A DNA stretch of 64,000 nucleotides, from assembly GCA_948144175.1 (NCBI GenBank), contig CANXME010000213.1, forward strand, positions 3,620,501 through 3,684,500, written 5' to 3'. The DNA comes from Closterium sp. NIES-65 (taxonomy: Eukaryota > Streptophyta > Zygnematophyceae > Desmidiales > Closteriaceae). Made by a program: the position numbers and the translations under genes. Within the stretch, counting starts at the first letter, position 1. Each line of letters begins with the position of its first letter. A model generated the notes under the pieces. It ran no database searches. It was given only the letters and a program-made list of their open reading frames with translations, and was not told the origin of the DNA. Below are positions 10,282 through 22,462 of the stretch, piece after piece.

Positions 10282-13200
10282 ATGGCTACCCCTAGTGTCC
10301 TCGCTTTTGACGCCGAGGGTCGAGCCATTGACTTTGACGTCTGGGTAGATGACCTGCAGCTGTTCTTATAGTGCGATAGGGCAGACGGTCTCTCCCTCTT
10401 TGACCTCACCTCTGGTGCCTCTCCTGCTCATGCTGCTGATGCTGACGCCACTGTTCGCTCACAGTGGGCCACGCGCGATGCTGCTGCACGTCTTGCTGTG
10501 CGTCGCCACCTCCCTACCTCTGAGCGTGCGCACTTTAGTCAGTACAAGAGTGCTCAGACCTTGTACGACGCTGTAGTTGCACGCTACTCCTCCCCTGCCA
10601 CTGCAGCACTGAGCCGTCTCATGCTACCGTACCTCTTCCCTGACCTTGCTGCCTTTCCCACAGTCGCTGACCTCAATGTACATCACTCTCTACTACATAG
10701 TCACTCGCCTCCCTGACTCCCTTCGCGTAGTCAGGGACCACTTCCTCTCAGTCTGTCCCACCACTCTCACTGTTGACCTCCTCGAGAAGTCCCTCCTAGC
10801 GGCCGAGAAGAGCATAGTCGCTGTAGGGGCCTCTCGTGGTGACCCGCGCACCCCCATCTTTGAGGGGTGTTCCCCCTCCCCCCTTTTGCCCTCTGTTGCC
10901 TCTACTGCTGCGGCCAACCTCCTTGGTCTTGAGTCGGTCGGTGCGGCGTCTGCCCCTAGTGGGAGACGCCGCTCTGGCAAGGGCAAGGGGGGCAGGGGCA
11001 CTGGAGGAGCGAGCGGGGGCGGTGGAGGTGGAGGTGGAGGCGGCGGGGGGAGTGGGGGTGGCGGTGGGAGTGGAGGTGGGGGTGGAGGTGTCGGTGGCGG
11101 CAGTGGAGGCGGAGGCGGTGGCGGCGGTGGCGGTGGGAGCGAAGGTGGCGGAGGTGGTGGCGGTGGAGGAGGCGGCGGAGGCGGCGGTAGTAGCGGAGGC
11201 GGCGGAGGCGGCGGAGGCGGCGGGGGTGGCGGTGGAGCTGGTCGCGGGTCTACGCAGAGGAGTGGCTCCGGTGGTGGTCCGCGCCGGCAGCAGCAGCGCG
11301 GTCGTGAGACCCTGTCCCCTCAGCAGGTCCGTGAGTGGTACACTGCACGCCAGCGGGGTGGGGGTTTTGGTCCGTGCACCTACGTTCTGCGCACCGGCGA
11401 CCGTGCGGGTGAGCAGTGTGGGGGTGCCCACCCCACCCAGCGCTGCTTTGGCCGCCTGACGGACGCGTGGCGTCACCAGTTCCCTGAGGCCACAGAGATC
11501 CCTCGCTGGGGCGAGCTGTCTAGGGCGGGAGTTGCCATCTATGATCTTGATTTTGATGCTATCCTTTCTGCCATGTATGCTGTGTCTATTAGTGATGAGG
11601 GTGACTGTTACCGGTGTTTCCCGCCCGATCCAGGCATTGAGACTGCTGCTCTAGGTACTGGTGAGGCTGCTGCCCTAGGTGCTTGCGACGCTGCTGCTCT
11701 AGGTGCTAGTGCGTCTGCGTCCTCAGGTACTGGTGAGTCTGCGCTCTCAGGTACTGCGTTGGCTTCGGCCTCCCTCACCTTCACCCTTGACTCTGGGGCT
11801 TCTCGCTCCTTCTTTCGGGACCGCACCACACTCACACCGCTTAGTCGGCCGGTTGCGGTGTCTCGCTGACCCCTCTGGGGGTCCTGCCCTGTCTCACTTC
11901 TCCACAGTCCTCCCGTGTCCGGCGGCTCCTTCTGGCACCCTGTCTGGTCTCTACCTCCCCTCGTTCTCTACGAACCTGGTGAGTGGTGCTGACCTACAGG
12001 ATGGGGGAGTACACCAGTTCACTCCTGCGCGTCAGCGGGTGACGCACTGCACAGAGGCTAGCACTGGCCGACACCTGGCTACGTTTACCCGTCAGCCGGG
12101 GTCGAGCCTGTACACACTGACCACTGCGTCTCCTCCAGTTGCTGAGTCTGGTAGGGTAGCTGCGTCGGGTCAGGTGTTTGCTGCAGCGTCCAGGTCTGGT
12201 CCTGAGTCTGCCCCCTGTTCGTGTCGTCTCCTGTCTCACGAGACTCTCCTCTGGCACCACCGCCTTGGTCACCCCTCTCTGCTTCGGCTCAGAGGCATGG
12301 CCTCCCGTCTTCTTGTTTCTGGTCTTCCCCGGTCCCTCCCTCCCCTTCCTCAAGGCCCTAGCCCTACCTGTGTCCCCTGTGTCGAGGGGCGCCAGCGGGC
12401 TGCCCCTCACTCCTCCCAGTTTCCTCCGACAGAGGCCCCGTTGCAGACGCTTCACATGGACGTGTGGGGCCCAGCCCGCGTCCGTGGACAGGGTCACAAG
12501 CGCTACTTCCTGCTCGTTGTTGACGACTACTCGCGTTACACCGCGGTCTTCCCCTTGCGCAGCAAGGGTGATGTCACTGCGGTGCTGATCGACTGGATCC
12601 GCGCAGCTCGTCTCTAGCTCAGGCAGAGCTTTGGCTCGGACTTTCCCGTTCTGCGTCTACACTTGGACAGAGGCGGAGAGTTTTCCTCTGGCCTTCTTAG
12701 AGCCTACTGTCACGCACGAGGCATCCGTCAGACCTTCACGCTTCCGGACTCCCCGCAGCAAAATGGGATTGCTGAGCGCCGCATTGGCATGGTCATGGAC
12801 GTCGCTCGTACGTCTATGATGCATGCGGCTGCTCCCCATTTTCTGTGGCCGTTTGCGGTGAGGTACGCGGCGCATCAGATCAACCTACACCCCAGGGTCT
12901 CCAGGCCGGAGATCTCCCCAGCCTTGCTGTGGACGGGGAAGGTTGGCGATGCGTCAGCGTTCCGGGTCTGGGGATCTCGGGCGTTTGTCCGCGACTTGTC
13001 TGCGGACAAGCTGTCCCCTCGTGCTGCTCCTTGCGTCTTCCTGGGGTTCCCCCCTGACGCGCCTGGGTGGCAGTTCTACCACCCCACCTCTCGCCGTGTT
13101 CTGTCCTCCCAGGACGACACGTTTGACGAGTCGGTCCCCTACTACCGCCTCTTCCCCTACCGCACTCCGTCCCTCCCCCCGCCGTCGCTCTTCCTTGTAC

Positions 13201-16108
13201 CAGGTCCCCCCCCGGTAGACCCCCTCCCCCCTCAGGGTCCTGCCCCTTCAGGTGTGTCCCAGGCAGACGCAGTCGAGCCTGTCGAGGTTACTGGTGACTC
13301 TGGTGCTGCTGAGGGTACTGAGCCTGGGGGTGCTGAGACTGGGGGTGCTGAGCCTGGGGGTGCTGAGCCTGGGGGTGCTGAGCGTGGGGGTGCTGTGCCT
13401 GGGGGTGCTACGCCTGGGGGTGCTGTGCCTGGGAGTGCTACACCTGGGGGTGCTGAGCCTGGGGGTGCTGAGCTTGGAGGTGCTACGCCTGGAGGTTCTC
13501 CGGTTGCTTCGTCTCTCCGGGAGCCACTCTCTCCACAGGAGCTGCGCGAGTGGTTTGCCCGGCGCTGGAGCCGTGCTGCTGGTACTGGAGGTTCTTCGGC
13601 TACTGAGGGTGCTGCTGTCGCGGGTCCCGGAGGTGCTCGTACTGGGAGTACTGGAGCTGATGGGCCTGCGGGTTCAACTGGAGCTGGTGCTGCTGAGGGT
13701 GTTGGCGCTGATTCTACCGCTGGCGGTCCTGCTGGGGGTACTCCTGGTGCTGCTCGAGGTTCTGGAGCTACTGGAGGTGCTGCTGGAGCGGGTGCTCCTG
13801 CTGGGGGTACTGTTGCTGTCCCTGGTGTGTCTGGCGTCGCCACGTGGCCTCGACCGTACTTCGTCCACTCCTGCAGTAGGTTCTTGGTCTTCCACCTTCT
13901 ACTGGTCCTCCTCCTCCCTTAGAGTGTCCACAGCCTGTCCCGTCACAGTTACAGTTGCAGCCTACCTCCCCTTTGCCTGCTCCTTCTCCCTACACTGGTC
14001 CTACTGGAGGTCTTGCTGAGCGTCGTGAGCCTGCGTCTCGCCCTACGTCGCCTGTCCGTCCTGCTCGTGCTAGTGGTCGTGGTTCGCGTCAGCGTCCTCC
14101 TCCTGTCCCTGGCACGCACCGGATGTCTCTGCATCCGTCCACTGCTCCTCTGCGTGCCCCTTTGCCTTCTCCTCCTAAGTCCTCTCTTCCTGCTCTTGTC
14201 GACACGGAGTCGGACTCTCTTCGTGCTGCCTGTCCTACTGTCACGCGTCTCCTGGCTACTGTCGTCACTGACCCTTCTTTCGAGTCCACGGCTGCGTCTG
14301 CCCTAGTTGCTGAGCTCGTCGACTTTGCTGCTCGCTGTCGCCTAGACTACGCTGCTAGTCTTGTCGCTGAGTCTGAGTCTGTCTGTCCTCCGTCCGTCGG
14401 GGGTGAGTGTGCCCTTGGCACGGACGTCCTTGAGGACAAGCAGGAGAAGTTCCAGTGTCTGGCAGCTGCTTCACCTCATCTCGTGTCCGTACTGCTTACC
14501 CCTGAGGGAGACCCGGATGCACTTGACATCCCGACTCCGCGCTCCTACGCGGAGGCGATAGAGGGTCCCTACTCCTCTCAGTGGCAGGCAGCTATGGATG
14601 CAGAGATGGCTTCCTGGAAGTCCACAGGCACCTACGTTGACGAGGTTCCCCCGCCTGGGGCGAACATCGTCAGTGGCATGTGGATCTTCAGAGTGAAGCG
14701 GCAGCCAGGTTCTCCGTGTGTCTTCAAGGCACGTTACGTGGCTCGAGGCTTCAGTCAGCGGCAAGGAGTTGACTACTTTCAGACCTTCTCTCCCACCCCG
14801 AAGATGACCACTCTTCGGGTACTGCTGCACGTTGCTGCTCACCGTGACTACGAGCTGCACTCTCTCGACTTTAGCACAGCTTTCTTGCAGGGCAGCCTGC
14901 ACAAGGAGATCTGGCTGCGCCGCCCACCTGGCTTCACAGGGTCGTTCCCTCCTGGTACCCAGTGGAGCCTCCGGCGTCCAGTTTACGGTCTCCGCCAGGC
15001 GCCACGTGAGTGGCACGACACACTGAGGACTACACTTGCGGCTCTTGGGTTTGCTCCTTCTACTGCCGACCCGTCGCTGTTTCTACGCACCGACACCTCT
15101 CTGCCGCCGTTCTACATCCTCGTGTACGTCGACGACTTGGTCTTTGCCACAGCTGACACTGCTGGACTCGCCTACGCGAAGTCCGAGCTGCAGAAGAGAC
15201 ACACGTGCACAGACCTGGGTGAACTGCGCAGCTACCTTGGCTTGCAGATGACCCGGGACAGAGCAGGCCGCACCATTACCCTGACTCAGTCACACATGGT
15301 GCAGCAGGTCCTTCAGCGCTTCGGCTTCACATACTCCTCGCCTCAGGCCACTCCTCTGCCTACTCGCCACTCGCTCTCAGCTCTGCCTTCGGATGAGTCC
15401 GTAGAGTCGAGTGGCCCATATCCAGAGCTTGTTGGCTGCCTCATGTACCTGATGACCTGCACACGACCTGACCTTGCATACCCTCTTAGCATTCTCGCAC
15501 GCTATGTTGCTCCTGGGAGACACCGACCAGAGCACATGGCTGCAGTGAAGAGGGTGTTGCGCTACTTGTGCAGTACGTCGGGCATGGGGCTAGTGCTTGG
15601 AGGGCGCAGTCCAGTGGTCCTCACTGGGCACGCAGACGCTTCTTGGGCTGACGACCAGGCTACGCAGCGGTCGTCACAGGGTTACACCTTCAGCCTTGGT
15701 TCCGGCTCAGTCTCGTGGCGGGCTACTCGCTCGTCTTCTGTTCTCGGCTCCAGTGGTGAGGCTGAGATCTACGCTGGGGTCATGGCTGCACAGGAGCTTC
15801 GCTGGCTCACCTACCTGCTGACTGACCTCGGAGAGCCGCCTCGTTCTCCTCCAATGCTGTACGTAGACAACAAGGCCATGCTGGCCTTGTGTCGCGAGCA
15901 GCGACTGGAGCACAGAACAAAGCACATTGCTCTCCGCTACTTCCTTGCTCGTGAGCTACAGCAGCTTGGACAGTTGCGGCTTGCGTACGTGGCCTCTGAG
16001 GCCAACACTGCTGATGTTTTCACCAAGGCACTTCCGCCTTGTGATCATCAGCGCTTCTGCACTCAGTTGGGTCTTGTCCCTGTCTTGCCTCACTTGCTCA
16101 CCTCTTGA
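10282..16108 (+). pseudogene. Copia B gag-pol region (fossil)
   Basis: Gag start MATPSVLAFDAEGRAIDF near 10282, then a poly-Gly linker (about 11010-11245) and a Cys-rich segment (about 11370-11450). The protease TLDSGASRSFF is near 11790. GAG-pre-integrase spans about 12250-12400, the integrase core about 12450-12790 and a PGGAE hinge about 13310-13490. Reverse transcriptase (LVYVDDLVFAT near 15125) and RNase H follow, to about 16100. Every domain is recognisable and very close to A and D. It is broken, with about five or six breaks. Confidence 0.9.
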
Positions 16109-16319
16109 CCTTGCTTGTACTGTTACATATATATATACCTGCTCTTGCTTGTCTAGCCTTATATATATATGTACTCCTGCATGTGAATTGGCCTTGTGGC
16201 CTTGTACTTGTGCTCGGAATGTGTGGTGACTTTGTGATCCACCCTGAGCTTTGCTTTGTTTTGCTTTGCTTGACTGGTCTTGTGACCCCTTGTTCTCCCC
16301 CACTTTGCCTATGGGGGTG

Positions 16320-16450
16320 TGTCAGAACATTATAGCTTATGCTTTTGTGTAGGCTGTAGTGGGGTATCCCATAAGGGGTACAACCCAATTAGGGTTAGTA
16401 CTTGTGCCCACTTCATTCATAGTTCATCCATTCTCGTTTCAGTTTTCTCA
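16320..16450 (+). repeat. Copia B 3' long terminal repeat
   Basis: 131 bp, about 98.5% identical to 9103-9233 by eye, followed by GTGAC. Confidence 0.92.
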
Positions 16451-16455
16451 GTGAC

Positions 16456-17308
16456 GCTAAATTTTCGTGCCATTGGGGGGGAGGTGGGGATGGAGGTTCC
16501 CAATGCAGTTGCGTAATTTCCCGTTTCGGGATCAGAAGTTTCTCGAGTGGCATTACGATGGGTGGGGTCCGCCTCTGTTTCCTGATGCGGTCGCGATGCC
16601 GATGCTATCGTTTTCATTTCAAATCTCTGTGTGCTAGCGAAGACAGCCTCAAGAAATAATTTACATGGTGACTTCATCGCGGAGGAAATGACGTACCGCG
16701 GTGCTTTCTTGTTTCCAATTCCAACGGGCAGTAGCTTTGACAGCAACTCGCTCCGCGATCGCATCCAATTCTCACGTGCAGTCGATCTCGTTATTTCCCA
16801 TTGTTCGTGACCAGATGTATAAAGGGGAAATTATGAGGTATAGCTGGTTTTAGTAAAGCTCCAGTGGCAAAACTAAAACCCACTCGAATGATAAGCCATT
16901 TGGGAGGCATCACCCTTGCCTCATGGTGTTTAGGGTTGATTCCCTCTGCATGGCATGCCTTCCAAGTGGATATATATATATTTTTGTACATCTCATGGGA
17001 TTCTTCAGGCAACGTCGGTCTGGGGGCAGGTGGGACCGACGTGCCGACGTCGATCGACGTCGGGGCAGGCAAAAAAACTAAAACCCTGTCGGATGGCATG
17101 CCATCTGAGGGAGGCATCAACCCTAAATCCATGCCTCCCTGTGTTTAGGGTTGATGCCTCCCTGACTGGATGCATGCCCGAACGGGTTTTTTTTTTTTTA
17201 CCCGCGGGCAGCGGGCCCCGCCGGGCGGAGTTGGTTGTCCGTTGAGATGTGTTATTTTGTCCCTAGCTGCGCTCCTGCGCTGGACCCGAGAAAATTATTT
17301 TAGATATC
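16456..17308. other. Spacer between Copia B and chromovirus C
   Basis: No gene recognised; the small frames on either strand lack motifs. The right half (about 16860-17210) is made of related repeated blocks sharing ACTAAAACCC and TTTAGGGTTGAT. It includes a strong foldback (17109-17162), so it is probably a decayed inverted-repeat element. Confidence 0.5.
17078..17190. repeat. Foldback repeat with a perfect 19-bp stem
   Basis: GGGAGGCATCAACCCTAAA at 17109-17127 is exactly the reverse complement of 17144-17162, with a 16-nt loop between. Weaker pairing extends the arms outward to about 17078 and 17190. A related single arm lies near 16900-16960. Non-coding. Confidence 0.65.
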
Positions 17309-17635
17309 TGTAAGGAATTTTCTCGGCATTCCTTACGGAGCCGACTACATCGCGTACAGCAACAGCCGATTGTTCGCCCGTTACTGCTAACGGAACTTCG
17401 CCGACTTCGCGCGCACTGTTTTACCAAACCTCGCACTGCTGGCATGGCCGTATCGGCCTACGCTTCGGGACTAGCCCGAGCCTCGCTCCAGCGTAGCACT
17501 AGCAAGCTCGCACGCACCGCGTTACCGTTTTGCATGTTTCGCGTATAAATGTTCGCTCATGCCTTCGCTCACATTTTGTACTCGTTTGACACCTTAGTGC
17601 AATTCTCGCTACCTCGATTCATTGCACCCGTAACA
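17309..17635 (+). repeat. Chromovirus C 5' long terminal repeat
   Basis: 327 bp, TGTAAGGAATT...CCGTAACA. A TATA-like TATAAA at 17544-17549 fits an RNA polymerase II start about 25-30 bp further on. Confidence 0.92.
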
Positions 17636-17817
17636 CTTGTTATCAGAGCCCCTTTCTTTCGGACCGCGCATCTCCGCACACCAGGAAATCAACTTTTGAT
17701 TTTTCACTCGAAGGGACTCACGCACCTTAGCCCCTAGGAGCCGCTGTCGTCGCGTTCTCTCGTAAACGCGTGCAGCCACGACTGCGCCTAGACTAAGACG
17801 AGCCGACGCCCTTCGTC

Positions 17818-18978
17818 ATGGCCGCAAACATCGACGTCACCACTCTCACGCAGGAGCGTTTGAACGAGCTGCTGCGACAACTGCACGAAAGCTCCGAGGA
17901 AATCGCGGCATTGACGGCAGAACGCTCATCACTGCAAAATGACCTCCTGAGAGCACAATCTCAAGCACCTCGCACTCCGATTCAACCCGCACCCTCCACA
18001 TCACAACACGGGAGTGTGGGGCAACCCGCGAGCGCGGCCAGTGATGGCGTCGTCCGCCCCGACGGAGACGACGACCACGGCACGACACACCCCAGAGCGA
18101 CGCCTGCGGCCCCAAGTCAGCCTCGCGTCACGATTTCGGCACCAACCCACGATTCGGGACTGCCGTCACCGATGCCGCTGAAGCCGCAGCGCCCGCCATG
18201 CTTTGACCCGAGTCAACGGGGTGGTCCTACCGTTCAGGCGTGGTTATTCACAATGAATGTTTTCTTCGACGCCAACTACGTCTCGGAGGACTCGGCGAAG
18301 ATTCGATACGCCGTGTCGTTGCTGCGAGGACCCGCCATGGACTGGTGGCGCGTCATCGTCACGAAGCCGACCGACTACGCGACACTACCGACACGGGAAG
18401 GACAAACCGGACCCTGGGCGTCGTCGTATTTCGTGGAGGTGCCCCAGTATCGCACGTGGGACGCGTGGTGCGCAGGTCTGCGCGCTCGATTTGAGCCAAT
18501 CGCGGCCTCGATCTCGGCGCGACAGAAGCTCCGCACTTGGCGCCAACTCGGTTCCGTCCAGGATTACACGAGCGGATTTCTGGCGCTATGCGAGCAGGTG
18601 GGCTACATGCATGAGAGCGAACGCATCGACCGCTACATCGGCGGCCTGAAGCAGGACATCGCTCAGGAAATCCAGCTTCGCGGCGTCACTGAGTTTCAGG
18701 AAATTCTCGCTATGGCGGAGAAGCTCGACTTCTTTCGCCGACCGAGACCGGGGTCCTACGGAAACAACACCTGGGGACATCGGCCTCGTGGGACGAACGA
18801 GAGCGCCACGATACGCGCCGTCGCCGCAAATGCCGCTGCCGCACCGTTCAAAGGGCGCTGCTTTGCGTGCAATCGGCCGGGACATCGCAAGAGCGAATGC
18901 CCGGAAAACGCTAAGGGAAAGGGGGAAGCTGAGCAGCAGACACAGACCAAGCAGCAGGGAAACGCTGGAAGTCAGTAG
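17818..18978 (+). CDS. Chromovirus C Gag
   Basis: 386 residues. An N-terminal helical segment (TTLTQERLNELLRQLHESSEEIAALTAER) precedes the retrotransposon gag domain (PMDWWRV, AGLRARFEP, RQKLRTWRQLGSVQDYTSGFLALCEQV, about residues 130-290). A C-terminal CCHC zinc knuckle CFACNRPGHRKSEC (about 350-363) is for RNA packaging. This is the capsid precursor of a virus-like particle. The usual Ty3-type Gag layout is complete. Confidence 0.88.
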   Translation: MAANIDVTTLTQERLNELLRQLHESSEEIAALTAERSSLQNDLLRAQSQAPRTPIQPAPSTSQHGSVGQPASAASDGVVRPDGDDDHGTTHPRATPAAPSQPRVTISAPTHDSGLPSPMPLKPQRPPCFDPSQRGGPTVQAWLFTMNVFFDANYVSEDSAKIRYAVSLLRGPAMDWWRVIVTKPTDYATLPTREGQTGPWASSYFVEVPQYRTWDAWCAGLRARFEPIAASISARQKLRTWRQLGSVQDYTSGFLALCEQVGYMHESERIDRYIGGLKQDIAQEIQLRGVTEFQEILAMAEKLDFFRRPRPGSYGNNTWGHRPRGTNESATIRAVAANAAAAPFKGRCFACNRPGHRKSECPENAKGKGEAEQQTQTKQQGNAGSQ

Positions 18979-19037
18979 CAGACGGGCCCTCTACTGACAG
19001 GTCACGCCGCTCGCCCGACCCAACCGACCCTCACCGA

Positions 19038-22000
19038 GTGATTGTGCCGGTTCACGCAATCGACCACACCCGGCCGAATAAGGAGGGTACCACGGTAGAT
19101 AGCCCTATACTGCTCAGTGGGAAAATTGGGACGGACTTAGTTAAAATCTTCGTAGACGGGGGAGCCAGCCACAGCCTCATTAACACTGCTACAGCACGCA
19201 AACTGCGACTGCCACTGGACCGATGCTTACCTGAGATCGACGCACGACTGGTAGACGGCACGCCGCTGGCAATACGGGAACGCGTAGACCGAGTTCAGAT
19301 TCGATGCAAGGGTAACTTCACGTTTAGTCAGGAAATGCTCGCAACGACCCTCGACGGAACCGACATTTTACTCGGGCGTGATTGGCTGCGACGACACAAT
19401 CCGCGAATTGACTGGACGACGGGTGACTGCACCGTGCGAGTAAACGGTAACAACATCACCTTGCCTCGCTGGGGCTCGCCTGAGTCTTCGTCGGTGCGTG
19501 TCAACGCGATCATGATGAAACGCGCTGTTGCGGCCGGAGCTGACGTGTACGCGGTTGACATTCGGGAAGCCGAGGCAGCAGACAAGGGGGGCGATTTACA
19601 GAAACTGCTGACCGACGTACCGAGTGACCTGGCGGCATTGTTAAAACAGTACAGTGACATTTTCCCGGATGACTTACCGACGGGACTGCCACCTCAGCGA
19701 CCGCACGATCACAGGATAGAACTGGAACTGGGGGTACAGCCAACAGTACAGCGACAGTTCCGACTGACCCAACCCGAACTAGACGAACTAAGGAAGCAGC
19801 TCGATTACCTACTCGAAAAGGAATTCATTCGCCCTAGTTCGTCGCCCTTCGCCGCACCAATACTGTTCACACCGAAAAAGGACGGGGGTTTTCGCATGTG
19901 CATCGACTACAGGGCATTGAACAGGGTTACCATCAAATCCCGTTACCCCATCCCACGAGCCGACGAACTGATCGACCAACTGCGCACAGCCCGGGTTTTC
20001 TCGAAAATCGACCTCCGAGGAGGCTACCACCAAATCCGCGTCAACCCACCCGACTGCCCTAAAACCGCATTCCGAACACGCTACGGATCCTTCGAATACA
20101 CCGTCATGCCATTCGGACTGACCAACGCCCCCGCCACTTTCCAAATGACCATGAACGAAGCATTCCGCCCGCTTTTAGATAAGTGCGTCATCGTTTATCT
20201 GGACGACATACTGATTTACAGCCCTGACAGAGCACAGCACTTACAAGACATCGAAGCAGTTTTTAAAATCCTGAGTGAGAACCGCCTACTGACCAAAGCA
20301 TCTAAGTGTGAGTTTTTACAGGACCGCCTGGAGTTTTTGGGACATGTTATTTCAGCTGCAGGAGTGGAAATAGACCCGAAAAAAATTGCGACGATTCAGG
20401 CTTGGCACGCGCCGACCAACTTGACCGAGTTGCAGAGTTTCCTGGGGTTCGTCAACTATGTGCGCCGGTTCGTCCCCGACATGGCGAAGCTGACTGCCCC
20501 GTTGACTGACCTGCTGAGGAAGGGGGTTGAGTACACGTGGGGGGAGAGAGAGCAAGCTGCCTTCTCGGCCCTCAAAAATATTTTGTGCTCCCCGCCCGTC
20601 CTTCACATTGCAGATCCCCACCGTCCGTTTGAGCTCGTCACCGACGCAAGTGACATCGCTGTGGGAGCAGTACTGTTGCAGGATTTCGGGAACGGCCTCC
20701 AGCCAATCGCGTACGAGTCCCGCAAGTTACACCCGCCCGAACGTAACTACCCGATACACGACCGCGAGATGCTAGCGATCGTGCACGCGTTCAAAGTTTG
20801 GCGATGTTACCTGACTGGCGCCGACGTGACAGTACGGACAGACCACCGCTCGCTACAGTATCTTCGCGCCCAACCGAATCTCAACCCACGACAGATTCGC
20901 TGGTTGGACTATCTCGAGTCCAATTTTCACTACACCGTTACGTACAAAAAGGGTGCATCCAACATCGCCGACGCTCTCACCCGCCCCACCGCCCAACTCC
21001 ATGCCATCCTACTCGCCCAGACCAACCCGCTTTTAACTGGCCTATTCACCCACGGATACCGCACCGACCTATTTTTCACGACCAGAAATTCACAGCAACT
21101 GGCAGAAGCAAAAGGAGTCTATTACGTAAAAGCAGGCACCAACCGCATTTGGGTACCCGCGTACTCACTACTGAGGGAGCTGCTACTGCAGGAGGCACAC
21201 GACGGGATTACCTCGGGACATTTCGGGGTCGAAAAAACGCGACAGCAACTGCAGCGGTATTATTACTGGCCGGAGCTGTTGACCGACGTACAGCAGCACG
21301 TGGGCTCGTGCCCGACGTGTCAGGTGATGAAGAGTTCAAGGAAGCGGAAGGCGGGTCAGTTGCAGCCGATCCCACCGCCCGAACGCGCCTGGCAGCAAGT
21401 AACCATGGACTTCGTCACAGGGTTACCTTCGAACCCTGGGGGTAACGACGCGGTGATGGTCGTCGTGGATAGGCTGACGAAGATGGCACACTTCGCTGCG
21501 TGCAAAAAGTCGATCTCAGCCGAGGAGACCGCTCGCCTGTTCATCGCAACCGTTGTTCGCCTGCACGGGATACCAGCAGCAATCATCAGTGACAGGGACA
21601 CGAAGTTTACCAGCAACTTCTGGAAGAACCTCTGGGAGCAGTTCGGGACCAGGCTACAGTTCATATCGTCGTACCACCCCGAGACCGACGGCCAAACGGA
21701 GCGGACGAATCAGACGATGGAGCAGTTGATTCGTGCCACGTGCGACGACCCCACGACCTGGGAGCAGCAGCTGCCGCTGATCGAGTTCGCGTACAACAAC
21801 GCCACATCAGCCACGACGCAGCAGTCCCCGTTCTACCTGAACTATGGGCAGAACCCCACAGTGCCCATGACGCCGAGTCCGGACAACCCAACGCCACGCG
21901 CACAACAATTCGCCGAAATCCTGCAAGCTGCCCGCGCCAGAGCCGCCGAAGCAATAAAAAAGGCCAACGTCATCGCTAAGCGCAACGCTGATCGCCACCG

Positions 22001-22125
22001 CCGCCCCGTCACGTATCAATCTGGAGATTACGTGCTACTCGACACGCAAAATCTGCGACTGCCCGACGTACCAAAATTACGACCACGCTACTGTGGACCA
22101 TTCCAAATCAGTCACATGATCACAC
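19038..22125 (+). CDS. Chromovirus C Pol, part upstream of the D insertion
   Basis: Ty3/gypsy domain order. The aspartic protease motif is FVDGGASHSL (near 19150). Reverse transcriptase (about 19800-20350) shows [17 protein letters not shown] and the catalytic VIVYLDDILIYS. RNase H (about 20600-21000) shows LVTDASDIAVGAVL and IVHAFKVWRCYL. Integrase has an HHCC finger (GHFGVEKTRQQLQRYYYWPEL...CPTCQ) and a D,D-35-E core (TMDFVTGLP, IISDRDTKFTS, YHPETDGQTERTN), about 21200-22000. Integrase after reverse transcriptase separates it from Copia. It is interrupted at its 3' part by Copia D. Confidence 0.88.
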
Positions 22126-22256
22126 TGTGAAATGTGTAAGCAGGAATGGGAATGACTAAGTCAGAGTTGGGTACAAATACAACCCTAGAAAACTGTACCC
22201 CATATGTGCTACCCCACTATAGCCTACAAATATGCATCAGCTATGATAATCTGACA
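22126..22256 (-). repeat. Copia D 3' long terminal repeat
   Basis: 131 bp; on the plus strand it begins TGTGAAATGTG and ends AATCTGACA. Confidence 0.93.
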
Positions 22257-22462
22257 CACCCCCATAGGCAAAGTGGGGGAGAACAAGGGGTCACAAGACC
22301 AGTCAAGCAAAGCAAAGCAAGCTCAGGGTGGATCACAAAGTCACCACACAGTCCGAGCACAAGAGCAGGGCTAGAGGCCAGTTCACATGCAGGAGTACAG
22401 ACATATATATAAAACTAGACAAGCAAGAGCAGGTATATATATATGTCACAGTACAAGTAAAG

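Larger units (their letters stand above)
9103..16450 (+). mobile_element. Copia LTR retrotransposon B
   Basis: 7.35 kb Ty1/copia element of the same broad lineage as A and D. Long terminal repeats at 9103-9233 and 16320-16450 are each 131 bp and differ at two positions by my reading. The target duplication is GTGAC (9098-9102 and 16451-16455). A primer-binding motif TGGTATCGAGCAGG starts at 9234, and a polypurine tract lies before 16320. A repeated GC-rich leader precedes gag at about 10282. The near-identical repeats imply a young insertion, yet the coding region is clearly broken (about five or six breaks). It may therefore have been copied in trans by a working relative such as D; this is inference. 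Confidence 0.93.
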
